A DNA stretch of 64,000 nucleotides. Origin: Umezawaea beigongshangensis. Its GTDB lineage: Bacteria > Actinomycetota > Actinomycetes > Mycobacteriales > Pseudonocardiaceae. The notes under the pieces were generated by a model. That model did not search any database and had not been told where the DNA came from. It saw only the letters and a list, made by a program, of their open reading frames with translations. The stretch covers positions 331,461 to 395,460 of the forward strand of contig NZ_JAEIOJ010000006.1 of NCBI RefSeq assembly GCF_016464305.1. The letters are read 5' to 3'. Both the position numbers and the translations under genes were made by a program. Position 1 is the first letter of the stretch, and the number at the start of each line of letters is the position of its first letter. Positions 63,440 to 64,000 of this stretch are shown here, in pieces.

Positions 63440-63544
63440 GCGAAGACTCCTCGGACAGGGTGGAGGGCGACTTCCCCGCCAGCTGACGCCGTCACCCGGC
63501 GGGAGCACGCTCGCGGGGGCCGGTTGCAGGACCGGACACCGCCG

Positions 63545-63558
63545 TGAGAGCGCTTCCA
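63545..63558. promoter_or_regulatory. CebR-like operator of the glucanase gene
   Basis: TGAGAGCGCTTCCA; its reverse, TGGAAGCGCTCTCA, matches the actinomycete CebR consensus TGGGAGCGCTCCCA at 12 of 14 positions. It sits just downstream of the -10, about 105 bases before the start codon. Confidence 0.65.
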
Positions 63559-63560
63559 TA

Positions 63561-63589
63561 AGCTTGTGCACCCGCTTGACCCGTGTCAA
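63561..63589 (-). promoter_or_regulatory. Predicted promoter of the glucanase gene
   Basis: On the minus strand TTGACA (63589-63584), 17-base spacer, CAAGCT (63566-63561). The -35 lies in the dyad TTGACCCGTGTCAA (63576-63589). Confidence 0.55.
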
Positions 63590-63740
63590 TGGCGAATCGT
63601 GACCCGCGTCACCGTGCTTCCGGCCTGGCTCTCGGTGAGCAGGTGGGGCGACTACGCCGAAAGAGCTAACGGAGAGTGAGCTGGGGACCTACCATCCTGG
63701 GCGGTGTCATTCTTCCGACTGACACATGAGGGGGCGAATC

Positions 63741-64000
63741 GTGACTGAGGCCAATCCGTTGGTGGCGCAGGCGCCGGGTGAGCCGGGTGGTCTGGTGAAC
63801 GCCGGTACGGGGGACAACGGGTGGGCGTCGGGGATCTCGATCGCCGAGTCGGCGATGGACACGTGGAACGGGTTCAAGGAGGGCAGCTGGGTCGAGGGTG
63901 GTCTCGGTCTGGTGGGTCTGGCGGCGGATGCGGCGAGCATGGCGATCGATCCGTTCGGGACGTTGATGTCGTCGGCGGCGGCGTTCTTGATGGAGCACGT
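63741..64000 (+). CDS. N-terminus of a WXG-like/polymorphic-toxin-type protein (cut by window end)
   Basis: GTG at 63741 after GAGGGGGCG, running open to the last base (86 codons seen). Visible motifs: start VTEANPLVAQAPGEPGGLVN, then IAESAMDTWNGFKEGSWVEG and LAADAASMAIDPFGTLMSSA. This hydrophobic, Gly/Ala-rich pattern is the usual N-terminal segment of long actinobacterial proteins that end in variable toxin domains and often travel through type VII secretion. The C-terminus and any immunity gene lie outside the window. Confidence 0.6.
   Translation, partial: MTEANPLVAQAPGEPGGLVNAGTGDNGWASGISIAESAMDTWNGFKEGSWVEGGLGLVGLAADAASMAIDPFGTLMSSAAAFLMEH

Overview
This is a very GC-rich window with many GTG starts and GTGA/ATGA stop-start overlaps. 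It carries actinobacterial signatures: an F420-type LLM oxidoreductase, an MDMPI-type fold, GAF-ANTAR and STAS/SpoIIE signalling proteins, an actinobacterial sulfur leader peptide and Streptomyces-type contractile injection genes. I infer a filamentous actinomycete, perhaps Pseudonocardiales (Saccharothrix/Actinosynnema/Lentzea-like); that placement is a guess from gene content. I saw no rRNA, tRNA, CRISPR array, transposase or integrase.

Layout: 0-4.3 kb is a partner-switching/phosphorelay operon (RsbT-RsbX fusion, hybrid histidine kinase, receiver-SpoIIE phosphatase). 4.3-13.5 kb is an arabinan-use locus: secreted GH43 arabinanase, LacI repressor, CUT1 transporter, GH51 arabinofuranosidase and a Tat-exported GH43-like protein. 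13.7-18.6 kb holds GAF-ANTAR and two STAS proteins, a decayed aminotransferase/PAS remnant, a cupin, a zinc-ribbon orphan and a thioredoxin-reductase-like flavoprotein.

18.8-41.4 kb is the main attraction: a contractile injection system (CIS, phage-tail-like nanomachine) of the Streptomyces type. It has an XRE/NB-ARC regulator and a membrane protein on the minus strand. On the plus strand lie a LuxR regulator, a secreted TolB-propeller/DUF11 protein, then terminator/cap protein (DUF4255), AAA+ ATPase, sheath, tube, assembly protein, DUF6760, a long repetitive disordered protein, second tube, LysM adaptor, VgrG spike, PAAR tip, gp25, baseplate J, tail protein I and a zinc-ribbon/membrane/discoidin-like protein that may anchor the particle. 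No tail fibre or conventional tape measure is visible.

41.4-47 kb is accessory (monooxygenase, small ORF, MDMPI-like protein, F420 oxidoreductase, PRC-barrel/YsnF stress protein, gene remnants). 47-51.7 kb is a sulfonate locus (ssuD, ssuA, ssuB, ssuC, cysteine-type leader peptide, divergent ssuE). 51.7-55.8 kb has a small hypothetical, a PrmC-like methyltransferase and htpG. 56-60.3 kb is a second LacI/CUT1 sugar system. 60.4-63.4 kb has a TerB-like protein, beta-carbonic anhydrase and a secreted GH64 glucanase with a ricin-B domain behind a CebR-like operator. The right edge cuts a gene resembling the N-terminus of actinobacterial polymorphic toxins.

Regulatory DNA is unusually legible: several LacI-type operators sit at recognisable promoters, and strong hairpins punctuate operons.
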